From Limanda limanda (lineage: Eukaryota; Chordata; Actinopteri; Pleuronectiformes; Pleuronectidae): DNA of 64,000 nucleotides. A program made the translations under genes and the position numbers. Location of the stretch: the NCBI RefSeq assembly GCF_963576545.1, contig NC_083648.1:12688739-12752738 (forward strand). The letters are read 5' to 3'. The notes beneath the pieces were generated by a model. That model ran no database searches. It saw only the letters and a list, made by a program, of their open reading frames with translations, and was not told the origin of the DNA. This document shows, in pieces, positions 39,843 to 51,563 of this stretch (the first letter of the stretch is position 1; every line of letters starts with the position of its first letter).

Positions 39843-39953
39843 TGACTCATAATCAGAGTATGGATGGTGGAAAAGCCTCCGCCCCCTCGAGCCACGATTG
39901 GAGAAGAAGGAGCGCGCAAGTCCCACCTCGGTCCTCTCCGCACACGTCAATCA
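39843..39953 (-). promoter_or_regulatory. pbx1: Candidate pbx1 proximal promoter motif cluster
   Basis: About 0.6-0.75 kb upstream of the start codon, four motifs are clustered. Read on the gene's strand they are: TGATTGACG at 39953-39945 (Pbx/Meis-type half, TGATTGAC), CCAAT at 39901-39897, a GGGGGCGG GC box at 39886-39879, and TGAGTCA (AP-1 type) at 39849-39843. The motifs are seen in the sequence. Promoter function and Pbx autoregulation are inference. Confidence 0.4.
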
Positions 39954-39960
39954 TCCTGCT

Positions 39961-42900
39961 CGGGAAGGTGGGACACTATAATAAACATAAAGAGATGGTG
40001 ACCGGGCCGGGTGGCAATGCAGTGATGGATAGAGAGTGAATATGTAGCCTAATAAATAATTGTGAGTGGCAGCGGAACTCTAACCCTACAGGACAGGGTG
40101 CTGGTGCTTGGAGAGAGACACTCTGTCACCCACACCGTATATTTCCCTGCTGAATATTTACATTCATGTAATCAGTCAAAGGAATAAATAAATCAAGATG
40201 AATTTATTAGAACATGCAGCAGTTTTGTGAGGTGATATTTTTTATTTTACAAGGCTAATGTTGTACAACACAACCACAGCAGTTGTCGTAAATGCACTAG
40301 TACCTCAGCCTTGTGTTTAAATCACTATTTTTGCTATGAGGCTTTGATTTATTAAAGGGGAATTCCACCATTTTGACACTCGCCTGGTCACAGGTTTTGG
40401 GGAGCAGGAGTGGAAACGTGACTAAGTGTTGGGTAAAGCCTTTTTTGTGCCAGAGGAGCCAGAGGTTAGGGTACCCTATAGCTGAGCCCATCGGCAGCCG
40501 CTGGTTTGGCACAAACATTTTCAAATGATATTCAGGTCCAGGTCAGTTTCATTCACGTATAGGCTGGGCTATATTTTGTCATTTTACACTGCATCTCCCT
40601 AAGTATCTGGTGAAATTTAAGGCTCAGACCTGTTTATAAAATAGAGAGTTTAGTTAGTTTTCTCTCCAGCTCTGTCTGATTCGGACCTGAGTGGCCAGAG
40701 CTGCACTCTATTTGAGTTTGAAGGAGAAATGGGCTCAGTACCCGGTCACACATATGCGAATGCTACAGTGTAGAACTCTCACTTTACGTTCACTTTTAAT
40801 CTGTGAGTGTGAGGGGGGGAATAAAACATTCAGTTCCTGTGGCAAAGGAAAGGCACAGAATGTATCTTTTGCTATGTTGCATGGCTTTTGATCCTTTTGT
40901 AGCCTGTTAAGCAGCGGGTGAGATTTGCCTAAAACGCCTGTCTTTGGACTATCGAAAGTAAATTGAGCGCTGTTCTTGAACCATTTACAGTACATGCATG
41001 ATCTTTGTCTCTTTTGAAAGGTAACATTCTGAACTCCCCCCCCCCCCCCCCCCCCCCAACAGTCAGAATCACTCTAAGTGCTTCTGGCATTGAGTAAGAG
41101 CAGTTGGAACACAGTTAAGTAGAAGGTTTTTATTTCCGCCTGAAAAATTTTTGGTTTAACAGATGCCTGCAGATGACAAGCTGGGACTTATGAGCTGGAA
41201 AACACAATGGGACCCTAGCATGAAGCCTTGACTAGCCCAAGTTCAAATTTGATAACAATAACACAGAAAATGAATATTTCACAGATTTTTTCCTGAGGGC
41301 ATGTCTAGGCATTTTCCACAAAGGCCATTTGGAACTATGGTAACCAACCAGGCTAAAAAGGCTACTTTTACACTCAAAATCATACTTTTATATGAAGGAG
41401 GCAAAACCAGTCATATGGTTTAAAATGTATACAAATAAACATCTTTCATGTTGTTTACATCTTGATGCTGGCTGCGCTGAGATTACGCAACAGCTGACTG
41501 TGGCTATTCTTTGATGTAATAGTGTGTTTTGGACTGATAACTGGATTGGATTGTCTGGACCTTTGGCAATGTACCAAGACTGTTTTCGTTGGAATGTTAT
41601 CGATCTGTGGATTAATATGATGCTTCTTAGGTGAGTGACTTCGACTTTGTGATTGTTTTTTTTGTGTTAGTGTCTTGACTGAGACGTTAACTGTACCGGC
41701 TGTGGTGATCGGATCTTGAAATGGTTTACATCAGTTGAATCAGAAGAATCTTCGCTTTCTAACGATATGTTGCATCAGTATCTAGCGGTACGAGGCAGTT
41801 CTGAAAATAACAATGTTTGAGGCTTATCGGCACCTACGGCCCGCCCGCGTTGGGAAAAATAATAGATTATCTTTCCATTGTTGAGTAATTGTTAAAGCAA
41901 AAAGGTAAGATTTGCCTGTAGTAGCATTTCAAGAGTGAATGTTTGTAGGTTTTCTTGGTCTTTAAAGGGATTAGAATGATTATCTAAGTATGTCACTTGG
42001 GCTTTGGGGAATTGCGATGTGTATTCTAGTTTAATATTTTCTATCATTTGGAACAAACGACTAATCACTTAATCAAAAACTAATCAGCAGATTAATTGAT
42101 AATGAAAACGCAGCACTATATTGCAGTAATCATAATCATTACCTCCCGTAAACATTTAACACCATAAGAAAAAAACCTAAGTAACATTATGGATGTGCTG
42201 CAGTTCTGTCTCTTTGAGTCTGCCCTGTGCTACATCCAAATGCTTCCTTGCCTCCTTTTACTGGCCGGACAGAAATCGATCAGTCAGTTTTCTCATTACG
42301 TGCTGAATAGGGAGGTAGGGCAGTAATTGTCACGAGGGGCAGGGTGAGGTTGAGGGTAGTGGCGGTGATAATGTCTGAAACTCAGGAGCTGCAAGACTGC
42401 ACAGCACAGCCCTGAAATGAAAGTCTGCAGTCCGGCAGCCATCCTGCTTTATTTTATTCCCCTTTTAACCGGGTGATAATGACGGAGGATTATCTTCGTG
42501 TTGTAGACTCGACAAAGACAGCGGCGGTTCAGCTGTAAACAGGGCTGAGTTAAAAACATCGGCAGACATGATATTTCCCCTTTTATTTTTGTTATCCAAT
42601 CGTTTTGTCCTTCTTGACAGTGAGAATAAAACTACAGTCTGATTAGAGGTTGACTCTTCTAGATCTATACCTCCGACACATCTGTCTTCTTATTGTCTGA
42701 TTTCCAAAGAGCTTGTCCTATTTGCTCTAACTTCAAATGTATTCCACTGTTAACCAATAGATAGGAATGACCTTACTGTTTGGGTATTTTTGGGGAAAGT
42801 GAACTTTGACTAGAATAAACAAGACCTTGTTTGTGGCGCTGATTGCTGAAGAAAAAGCAGCATTTGCAGCCTCAATGGAAGAGAGGGGTAAATAATCCAA

Positions 42901-45503
42901 AATCATATTTTCCCTTTTCTTAAACCAAATGAGTTGTTGTAGCATAAACAAACCCACAAAAAGAATAAGTGGGATCTGATTATAATTGCAAATTAAAAAA
43001 TATTCTTATAAATAGCACATGTTTTTCGCCCCCGAAGCTGCAGAGTTGTATTTCAGAGACTTGAAATTTTAATGCCAAACGCGTCAGTATATTCCCAACA
43101 GAAATGTGAACTAGTTGAATTTGTTGAGTTGAGATGTGTTTACCATCATCCAGAGAGGCTGCTCTGATAAATATGGAAGGAGACTTGAATCGCAGCAATG
43201 TCAGCTCTCATGTAAGGTGAGAACGACTGTAACAGACTGTAAACTTAATATTTCAAGGAGTATATACACATTTGATAAATGGTTTATAAGACACTATAAC
43301 ATTCTTTAATGAAGCTGTGAGAAAATAAGGATATTTTAAAGATAATGCTGTAAAATGTACCCGCACATAAACACGAGAATTTACAGTATTAAGTTTTCCC
43401 ATATGTATAAATCATTTCCAGGGGGGTTTGTTCGTATTTTTTTATTATTGCAACTACGTAACACTATCAAAAACGTTTTTTCCTATACCCTAATTATACA
43501 GTGTTTAAAATGATTCATTAAAGGCCCTATGACTCAGATGTGACATACGTTAATCGGCATATGTACGTGTGTCTGCTAAAAACGCGAAGCTATTCAGGCT
43601 ATTCTTGGGTTATTGATTGGCGTTCACAACAGCCAAGTGGCCCCGAATGTGCGTCACACGCCCACACCAGAGTTGACAGTCACTAGCAGCTCAACATAGA
43701 AAGTCATGCTGTCTGTTGTCGCCGCCTTCTCACCACCACCACCACCTACGCCTGCGGACTCATCTGTGAATCGGTCAGCGTAACTGGCAGAATTTATGGT
43801 CGTGCCTTGGTTGAGAAAGCATTATCGCTGGTAGCAAAATTAGTTAATGCTCCCAAGTGCAGGATGAGTCATCGAACATTTGAAAGTGTTGTACAGGGGG
43901 AGACAAAGACGGGGATTATTCTGTAAAATCACTAAGATAGTTGTTTGGAATAAAAGTGTGACCAGATATCTTATAAACTAAACCATGCAAAAAAAAACTG
44001 TATTTCAAGCTTCATAACATGCTGACTCCACAGTATATGTTCTTCTATCTGGACCAGGGTCAAACAAGTCCTCCCAGTGAGAGCAGCAGGTCAGAGCAGG
44101 GTAAGTTATGTATGAGGTAGGAACACAGCGAGGGAGAGAGCGGTAGCGGCATGGCACATCTCTCCAGGAAGTAACCTTGATGAAAAATTCAGTTGTTTGC
44201 AGCTCCTGGCGTCCCTCAGGCATGAATAAAGTGAGGCCCAGACTGAGAGAAAAGACCTGGGCTCAGCTTGAAACTACTCACTGACCCACTGCTGAGGAGC
44301 ACACACACACACACACACACACACAGAGACAGACACTAGCATTAGGAGATGGGCACGAATTAAACTTTAATCACGCCTCAAATAGATTAAGCGACAGGAG
44401 CCGAGTCAGCAATTCCAAGCCCTTGCTCTGCCTCAGTTGACCATCCTCCTATAAACTCCTGCTAAATTAAATACCCACAAGTTACAGATTCCTTGCACCT
44501 TTAGATTAGCTCGTAGGCAAGAGAGGTACTTTGAGTAAACCTGAGCTACAAAACAACACCTGCACAGGAGCTCAGTCAACATATTACACATAAATCATCT
44601 CATTATGCGGCTGCTCCAGTGGTTTGTTATTGCATTATCTTAAAACTGAGAAACTGAGGAGAGAGATATATTTTTAAAAGAATTGTCAAAATCAGTGGTA
44701 TTATCTGGTAAAATGACTTTTTAAAACCCCACAAGCTATGATGTAAATATTGCTTAGATGAACGTTAGACCATTACAAAGACTCCAACAGTGTTTTGTAT
44801 CAAACCCTGTGTTATGTTTAGTTCCCTTTAAACACAATCTGTTTTCATTTGCCGTCCAGCACAGAGTAGGTCAATCAAACAACACATTTTAACTGTTGGA
44901 AGATCCAATGCACAGATATTGAGACAGGACCATCACAGCCCAGCAAATACACACACAATAACAATAGCAACACCGCAGTGAGTCTTGAGCGAGATAAATA
45001 ATTGAATTGGTTTGGCAGTCCGACCACAAACATTCCCGATCATGTCATACATTGACAGCTGAGGCAAACACAGTTTTCTTTAAATGAAAGTTTAGCCTCT
45101 TAGCTGAGGTGATAATGTGAGTTTAAAAATAGTTGGTTCCCTCACAAGCGACATGACAAACTTAATTTAGGCAATCCTCATTTTCCAAAGGTAAACCATT
45201 CAGGTGGGAACTGTGGTTATCATCAGAAGGTCCATCAGCAACCAAGTCATGAAAATTTACTCAGCCAGTTTGAGTAGTATGTCATTTTTATTTCTAATTC
45301 GGTTGTAGGTATCTAATCTGAAGCTCATTTTGGTTTGAGACATTCGAGTAGTTGGAACGTTCAAATGCCAATAATATGATGAATATAATCCAAATCCTCC
45401 TTTCTTCTTCACATTTGTAAACAAAATGCAGGAAGATAGAAATTATGTTCCATGTTTAAAAAGTCTTCAGTGGAGAAGAATTCAGGCCCAGCCCGATGGT
45501 TAA
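39961..45503. other. Upstream non-genic DNA between pbx1 and the LTR element
   Basis: I found no exon. The stretch holds a poly-C run at 41034-41057, a family B fragment at 41985-42115, an (AC)n tract at 44299-44325 and some complex AT-rich blocks (42400-42620 and 44370-44660) that might be regulatory. The segment 41100-41870 resembles an unnamed repeat but I cannot classify it. Confidence 0.6.
41985..42115 (+). repeat. Family B fragment (3' part)
   Basis: CACTTGGGCTTTGGGGAATT, ACTAATCAGCAGATTAATTG and ATAATGAAAACGCAGCAC match the 3' section of the family B repeat. Confidence 0.55.
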
Positions 45504-45507
45504 CAAT

Positions 45508-46132
45508 TGTGATGGGAATTTTGTATTTAGACATGTTTAAATGGAACAGATTACATTTATATAGAAAGAAGTTTACTGAAAGATGTATTTCTGGGTTCAA
45601 GACTCATAGTCAGAGTTTAGCTCAAGTTAACACTATGCATAATACTCTTGAAGGGCCTTATAGACGTGGCCTTCTCAGTCTAGTGTGAACAAAAGGTTTC
45701 TCAACAGGGGCCAATTAAGTCTTCTGCAGCAGGGAGCTTCAAAGGCTAATAGGTGTGACCTGCAGAGACAGGAGATCTCTGAGAAACTCACAGGGTCTGG
45801 AACAAGATGCGTTTAGCATCTTGTTCAAACTTCAAAGAGACCGCCAGAGACCAATGTCTGGTCTTCCTGTAAACGACATGGAGAGAAGCTGATTGGACAA
45901 ATGTATTTTACTGTGGAGAGGAGGGATCTGATTGTATAAATGGAGTGTACTTTTGAGAGCTCATTGCCATTGCCCTCATATCTGTCACCGTGATGTTTGA
46001 GCTCTGTGCCATTGAGGTCAAGTCTGTTGTCGTGACTTGACCTTTGTAAACCGTCCGCAGACGGTTTGAATTAAACATCCAGAATTGATAATTGCTTGTT
46101 GTGTCATGATATGTAATAATTTTTCCATTACA
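45508..46132 (+). repeat. 5' LTR (625 bp)
   Basis: It contains a reverse CCAAT box (ATTGG, 45892-45896), a TATA box TATAAA at 45935-45940 and a poly(A) signal ATTAAA at 46070-46075. Transcription should start near 45965, giving an R-U5 of roughly 165 bp. Two perfect inverted repeats are present: 11-bp arms at 45800-45810 and 45816-45826, and 8-bp arms at 46048-46055 and 46060-46067 just before the poly(A) signal. I see no difference from the 3' LTR. Confidence 0.95.
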
Positions 46133-46134
46133 TT

Positions 46135-46152
46135 TGGCTGTTGTTGGCAGTG
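46135..46152 (+). other. Candidate primer binding site
   Basis: TGGCTGTTGTTGGCAGTG starts two bases after the 5' LTR, where a tRNA primer site beginning TGG is expected. I cannot match its 18 bases to a particular tRNA from memory. It may be divergent. Confidence 0.45.
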
Positions 46153-47062
46153 ACATCCACGTGAGCGACTCTGGCTCTCGGTGCTGAGGGTAGGTAATTG
46201 CGCCGGGGCAGTACGTTTGGAACTAAACCTTTATTATTTCAGTGGGCCTGATGTTCTGAGAATCCGGAGTGCTCACTGAGGTGGGCTAAAGAACCGACTG
46301 GGACAGGCAAGCAGTTTCATTCTGGTAAAGTATAATTCTTGTTTTTAGATCTTTTAAGGAAAAAGGTCCAAAGAAATTCACTCATTCAGGGAAGTGAGTT
46401 ACAGACGTGTATATACTAAGGAGGTCTTAGAGACCGGTATAGGATTCACAATAAGCTTAATAGGTTAAGATTCTTTTCAAAAAAAGATCAAAATGTTAAA
46501 CAGGGTTTAGCGAAAGAGTTTAATGCTAAATTACTTTAATATTGGGCGCTGCGGCATGCTCATAGTTATTGTAAACAAGCAGAAGAGTAGAATATAAATA
46601 TATCATAGTATTATTATTTTGAAATGGAGGAAAAGCTGTGACAGAGAGACCTAGGCCAGGTCTGTATCGTCTCAGCATAGCTATCTGTTGAAAAATCTGA
46701 TAAATTCCCATACATTTTATACCTACATGTGTCTTGTTTAAGAGAAATGTGAAATGAAGTTTTCTCTAAGGCGATTTGATTCATGCAGAGTTTTAGAATT
46801 GTATTAGAGGAATTAAAATTAAAACTTAGTAATTACAAGAGGTGATTACAGTGGCAATATTATAACTGAAGGGGTTTTTCTCATTGTCTCTTAAAAAGTG
46901 TTTTGAAGGTGAAAGGTTACTATCAACGTTACACAAATGTTGATGATTTGATACAAGTAACATGCATGATTTGATGAGACTAATCTGAGAATTACAGCTG
47001 AAAAAGAAAAAGTGAGGAGTGAGTGAGAGAGGATTTCTTGGAATTCTCAACACTGGAATAAG
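46153..47062 (+). other. Long untranslated leader ending in a consensus splice donor
   Basis: There is no open frame of note in the 0.9 kb after the primer site. It ends at AATAAG/GTGAGTAT (donor GT at 47063-47064), close to the ideal vertebrate donor. A leader exon from the LTR start to here is inferred. Confidence 0.5.
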
Positions 47063-47320
47063 GTGAGTATAATTTCAATCATATTTGGGATATATGTGTA
47101 AGTTTTAAAGGCTTATATCAAAAGAAAAAGAAAAAGATTCAGATCAATCTTAAAACGAATTTGAAAATAGACGTTTTTTAAGAAATAGGAAAATAATTGG
47201 CTTTAGAAATTAATTCTGAAACATTAGGGTCTTTTCCATACCAGTAGAACTTAAATTCCCAAAAGATTCGTATTCTACTGAATAAATCAGAGTTTAAATT
47301 GATAAACAACCATTACAGAG

Positions 47321-47779
47321 ATGAATTTACCACAGATTTCTTCTCCTACAGTTCAAGATATGGTTCTGAAGTATGGTCATTATAGTGTTACACAGTTTGG
47401 CTTGTGGGTAAAAAACTATGATTTTCCAAACACAGGGAACATAACTTTAAATCAGTTGAAGCAACTTAAGATCAAATTGCTCATTGAACAAGAACGAAGC
47501 AAAGAAGCAACAAGAGGGAGAGATGTGGAGCTATTTGTGCCAGACTGGAGAGCATTTGAGTGTTGGTTGACTGAAGTCAACATAAGAGACAGTATACAGA
47601 AGGAAGTAACCGAAATAATCTCCAGGTATCAGTCTCTCCAAATAGGTTCTGATCTGGATACATTTCCACTGAGAGGGAGATCATGGAGACAGAGCAGCCA
47701 TCAAGAGCAGACCATGATGGAGAGAGAGAAGTTCAACAAAACTTCATATCGTAAGAACACAGCTGCAGACACCATGTGA
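47321..47779 (+). CDS. Open frame 1 of the LTR element (152 codons; possible gag-matrix-like start)
   Basis: This is the longest open frame in the element's interior. It begins MNLPQISSPTVQDMVLKYGH and is rich in charged residues, with a KQLKIKLLIEQERSKEATRG helix-like segment. Its position, first after the leader, is where gag would be, and the small start domain could be matrix-like, but I recognise no family with confidence. An acceptor (CATTACAG at 47311-47318) lies 2 nt before the ATG. A donor (ATC/GTAAGA, GT at 47751-47752) lies before the stop, so the real exon may be 47319-47750, joining onward in phase 1. Unspliced, it ends at 47779. There is no capsid major homology region, zinc knuckle or protease. 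Confidence 0.5.
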   Translation: MNLPQISSPTVQDMVLKYGHYSVTQFGLWVKNYDFPNTGNITLNQLKQLKIKLLIEQERSKEATRGRDVELFVPDWRAFECWLTEVNIRDSIQKEVTEIISRYQSLQIGSDLDTFPLRGRSWRQSSHQEQTMMEREKFNKTSYRKNTAADTM

Positions 47780-48761
47780 ATTAATGTTACACATAAAGCA
47801 TATGGTTAACATTATTATAGTTAAATTAGAAATCAATAAAACTAATTGCTAAAAACACACAAATTAAATCTATTTTTAGGTTCAGGAACTAAAAGCACCA
47901 GTAAACATGTGTGAATAGTGTGATATTACTTTTAGAATGAATGTTATATAGCTCATAATGATAGAAAAACATATGCAAAAGTTGTAGATAGATCCATTTT
48001 TATCATTGGGGTTTAATAATGTGGTTAGAGGCTAAATGCAAGACAAACATTTATCTCTGTTGTCACTTTACTGCTGGGTAAAATTTAGGGGGAAGATAGA
48101 ATAGTATGCTAAATTTTAAAACAGCAGGGCAGTAGTGGAAGACAGAGTTGAATAACATCTGCATTTATTTAAACGAGAAAGGGGGATCTGACACAAGCGT
48201 ATCAATGGATGATCCGAGACAAATTTCTCACCTCTAAATTAACATCCTCTTGCAAAGAGCAAGGGGAGAGATCAAATTAGAGCACAAATGGTATTTACTT
48301 AGATTTATCTAAACACTTGGTAAGACAAATTTAGTTTAAAAGGTTATATAGTAAGTAAATTAAGGATAAAATAAGTTTGGTTGCATTTACAATAGTAAAT
48401 ACGGTGTTGTCTCAGTAGTTTTTGATAGATACATTGGCTATAAGAAAAGAAAATACATTTAATCAAATTAAAAGATTTTAAAAGGAAGGTTTAAAGTTAA
48501 TCGCAAACGATTTTCTTTCATGCTAAATCACATTGTGATTGTAATTGTGATTGTAATTGATGTAATTGATTGACATTTTTAGTTTGTTGTAAACATTATT
48601 GATTTTTCTGAGTTGATAACAGGTACTATCATGTTTGTGAAACGGACACATATATGATTTTGGTCTGATCAGAAGAGCAGACGCAATAGAAAAGAATATC
48701 TGAAATCTTCTTGTGGAATATGAGTAATCTTTTGTTTAAACAGAAAAACTTTTTCCTTTAG

Positions 48762-48827
48762 GGGAAAAGCAACAGATGCAAAGTTTCAAGCAAGTCTCAG
48801 AGCAATGGCAGCTCCTGAGAGAACAGA
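48762..48827 (+). CDS. Candidate internal exon of the LTR element
   Basis: This is 66 nt between a pyrimidine-rich acceptor (TTTTTCCTTTAG) and a donor CAGA/GTAATG. Entered in the phase left by the previous exon, it is open throughout and encodes a Gln-rich, helix-prone segment including QWQLLREQ. It is kept because phase and sites agree with both neighbours. There is no transcript evidence. Confidence 0.4.
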
Positions 48828-49916
48828 GTAATGTGATATGTGTGATACTTTGAAATAAGACTTTACTAGTGTCATATGCTGTAACAATGATATTTGCTGG
48901 AGAAAATAACGTTCACTTTTCAACAGCTAGGAGGTTCAGCTATGATACAGTATTGTTTTGGATGATAGACATTACTATTTACAAATAGAAAGTTTTTAAC
49001 TAGGAAATTCTTAACTTTATCAGTAGAACAAATTAAGATTTAAATGGTTAACAGCTGAATATTGTGAAACTGAAGTGTTTGATGACAGGTTTTCAGCATC
49101 ACAGTGTGATAACGAATGACAGAGGGGTTTTACGACTCTGTTTGAAACAAAGGAAAACCGTCCCCATCATTACATGCATGAACCAAAGAGATGCAAATAT
49201 GCTAGTGGCGAGAGTGTCAAGATTTACACTGATAGCTTGTTTGCATGGGGGTTCTGCATGTGATTTGGGCTGAAGAAGAAATTCATGAGATTGACTTCAC
49301 ACCATTGTCTTGCCTTGACTGTGTTACTGGTTGCAAACAGTATGCAGTCTGTAGAGGACATGGAAGGCATTTGAATGATTCTTAACACTGACATTTAATG
49401 TGGGTTACAGGAGCGGTTAGCAAGACTACATCGAACTAAATTTTTTTTAGAATGCAGATTTGGGTTTATTAGTTTAGGAATTAAGTAGTCTTGATAGACT
49501 GTGTTTTGTTTGGTGGTCGATGGACTTTTGATGTGGGATATGGATGATTTTGTTCAACCTGTGTATGTTTCTCATTAGGTTGGATTGACACATGACTGGA
49601 GTCAGTGTGTCAAGAGAGAGGAGTAACATATGCTGGATATAGATGAATTGGGTTATTGGGTGTACACAAGAAACACTCTAAATAATATTCAATAAAACTT
49701 TTTTAACAGAGTTATGTAATTTGAGTTACAAATAAAATAGAGACATCCAGATTCTACAAGATTGACATCCACCTCAAAACAAACGGTTTAATCATTTATA
49801 GAGAGGTTTAATAAAGATTAAGTTAAATAAAGTAGGTTAGGGAAATAAATAAATACTGTTTTGTTTTATGACATGATTTCTATGCAAGCAGAAGTGTTTC
49901 CCAAACATCTAAACAG

Positions 49917-50032
49917 GATTCTCCAGCGGTGAAACAGATACTGTTCGGAGAACTCATTCCATGATGGAAGATTTCAAAAGGATGTCCGCTGACAAGGGTA
50001 ACATATTCATAAGTATAGCATTATGGATACTG
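49917..50032 (+). CDS. Candidate internal exon with hydrophobic segment
   Basis: The acceptor is CATCTAAACAG and the donor CTG/GTGAGTAT, near ideal. The 116-nt exon is open in the incoming phase and leaves in phase 0. It contains two adjacent methionines at about 49961-49966, then a basic stretch and the hydrophobic run IFISIALWIL, which looks like a signal peptide or membrane anchor. It could be the remnant of an envelope signal peptide. If read through the donor, the hydrophobic run extends a little and the frame stops in the intron. Confidence 0.45.
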
Positions 50033-50204
50033 GTGAGTATGAGTATCAACACAAGGCAACATCATGCCACATCCCGCCAGGGATGGGACAGTGGAGAGAG
50101 AAGGAAGTAAAAAACAAACATAACAAACACATTGAAAAACACATTGAAAAACAAACTGGTAGATATTGTTTTAAACTGTTTCCTGTACTCTTTAAAATCC
50201 ACAG

Positions 50205-50363
50205 GCAGACGAGGAGATTCTATCTAAATCCATGGAGAGAGGACTGCGTGACCTGAAACCAGGAGACTGGATTGTGCTTAAGGACGTGCGGATGGAACGA
50301 GTGCAAGCCAAATGCCTCTCAACACAGATGACAGGAAGGTCGCAGAGGTCAACCTGGAGATGA
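50205..50363 (+). CDS. Candidate last coding exon, weakly like a retroviral integrase tail
   Basis: The acceptor ends AAAATCCACAG. The frame continues in phase 0 from the previous exon and stops at TGA 50361-50363. It includes RDLKPGDWIVLKD, which resembles the 'L-x-PGD-x-V-x-x-KD' strand of the integrase C-terminal domain in ERV1/fish retroviruses, but the sequence diverges right after it. With the three upstream exons the coding total is 771 nt (256 codons and stop), with no internal stop. It may instead be unspliced pol debris. Confidence 0.4.
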   Translation, partial: ADEEILSKSMERGLRDLKPGDWIVLKDVRMERVQAKCLSTQMTGRSQRSTWR

Positions 50364-50793
50364 GGGCCAACGCAGGAGGATTTCCAGAGCCAGGGGTGGA
50401 TCTACAGGACGGGAAGTGCTTTGTGCCAGTGTGTGTGAGCTTCAGTCTGAAATTTTTAGGTGTTGCAAGGAGAGTCAACACATTTGAAGAGCTACACGCT
50501 GAACACAACCGCACCAACAGGAGATCAGCAACACATGATTATACGACTGAGAAGCATTCAAGGGAAAAGAGATGGTTTCCCTGCTCACGAATGCTTGGCA
50601 GGAACAACATCAAATTTCTGATCATCAAAGTCAGAGCATACAAGATGTCTCTGAAACAAGATGTTCTTCAACAAGGAGGTGTTCGACACACGATCAGGAC
50701 GAAGTGTGGCACCAATACAGTGAACATTTTGATAATATGATGATCATCATTTTAATAATTGTAAAATACGTTATTGAAGTTTGTAGAAACTGA
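50312..50793 (+). pseudogene. Overlapping open frames before the 3' LTR, possible envelope remnant
   Basis: Two overlapping frames lie here: 50312-50740, and 50572-50793 in another frame. The second ends with a hydrophobic stretch IIILIIVKYVIEVC just before its stop, which could be a transmembrane tail of an envelope protein. No cleavage site, fusion peptide or immunosuppressive-type region is recognisable. I treat this as decayed or deleted envelope sequence. Confidence 0.3.
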
Positions 50794-50924
50794 TCATTTT
50801 CAATTGTGTAACTCTGTTGTATTGTTTTTGCACTAAGACTAGTGTTACTTCTTTAATTCACATATCCTGGAAAATTCCCAATCTAAATGATGAGATGTTA
50901 TAAAGATGTTGATCCCAGATTGAT

Positions 50925-50938
50925 AAAAAGGGAGGAAT
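50925..50938 (+). other. Polypurine tract
   Basis: AAAAAGGGAGGAAT lies directly against the TG of the 3' LTR. This is the expected plus-strand primer site, and its A-then-G run resembles that of gammaretroviruses. Confidence 0.85.
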
Positions 50939-51563
50939 TGTGATGGGAATTTTGTATTTAGACATGTTTAAATGGAACAGATTACATTTATATAGAAAGA
51001 AGTTTACTGAAAGATGTATTTCTGGGTTCAAGACTCATAGTCAGAGTTTAGCTCAAGTTAACACTATGCATAATACTCTTGAAGGGCCTTATAGACGTGG
51101 CCTTCTCAGTCTAGTGTGAACAAAAGGTTTCTCAACAGGGGCCAATTAAGTCTTCTGCAGCAGGGAGCTTCAAAGGCTAATAGGTGTGACCTGCAGAGAC
51201 AGGAGATCTCTGAGAAACTCACAGGGTCTGGAACAAGATGCGTTTAGCATCTTGTTCAAACTTCAAAGAGACCGCCAGAGACCAATGTCTGGTCTTCCTG
51301 TAAACGACATGGAGAGAAGCTGATTGGACAAATGTATTTTACTGTGGAGAGGAGGGATCTGATTGTATAAATGGAGTGTACTTTTGAGAGCTCATTGCCA
51401 TTGCCCTCATATCTGTCACCGTGATGTTTGAGCTCTGTGCCATTGAGGTCAAGTCTGTTGTCGTGACTTGACCTTTGTAAACCGTCCGCAGACGGTTTGA
51501 ATTAAACATCCAGAATTGATAATTGCTTGTTGTGTCATGATATGTAATAATTTTTCCATTACA
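50939..51563 (+). repeat. 3' LTR (625 bp)
   Basis: This is a copy of 45508-46132 at a constant offset of 5,431 bp; by eye every base matches. The TATA box is at 51366-51371 and ATTAAA at 51501-51506. As the 3' copy, its ATTAAA should end element transcripts. Its own TATA box could also drive outward transcription into the right flank. Confidence 0.95.
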
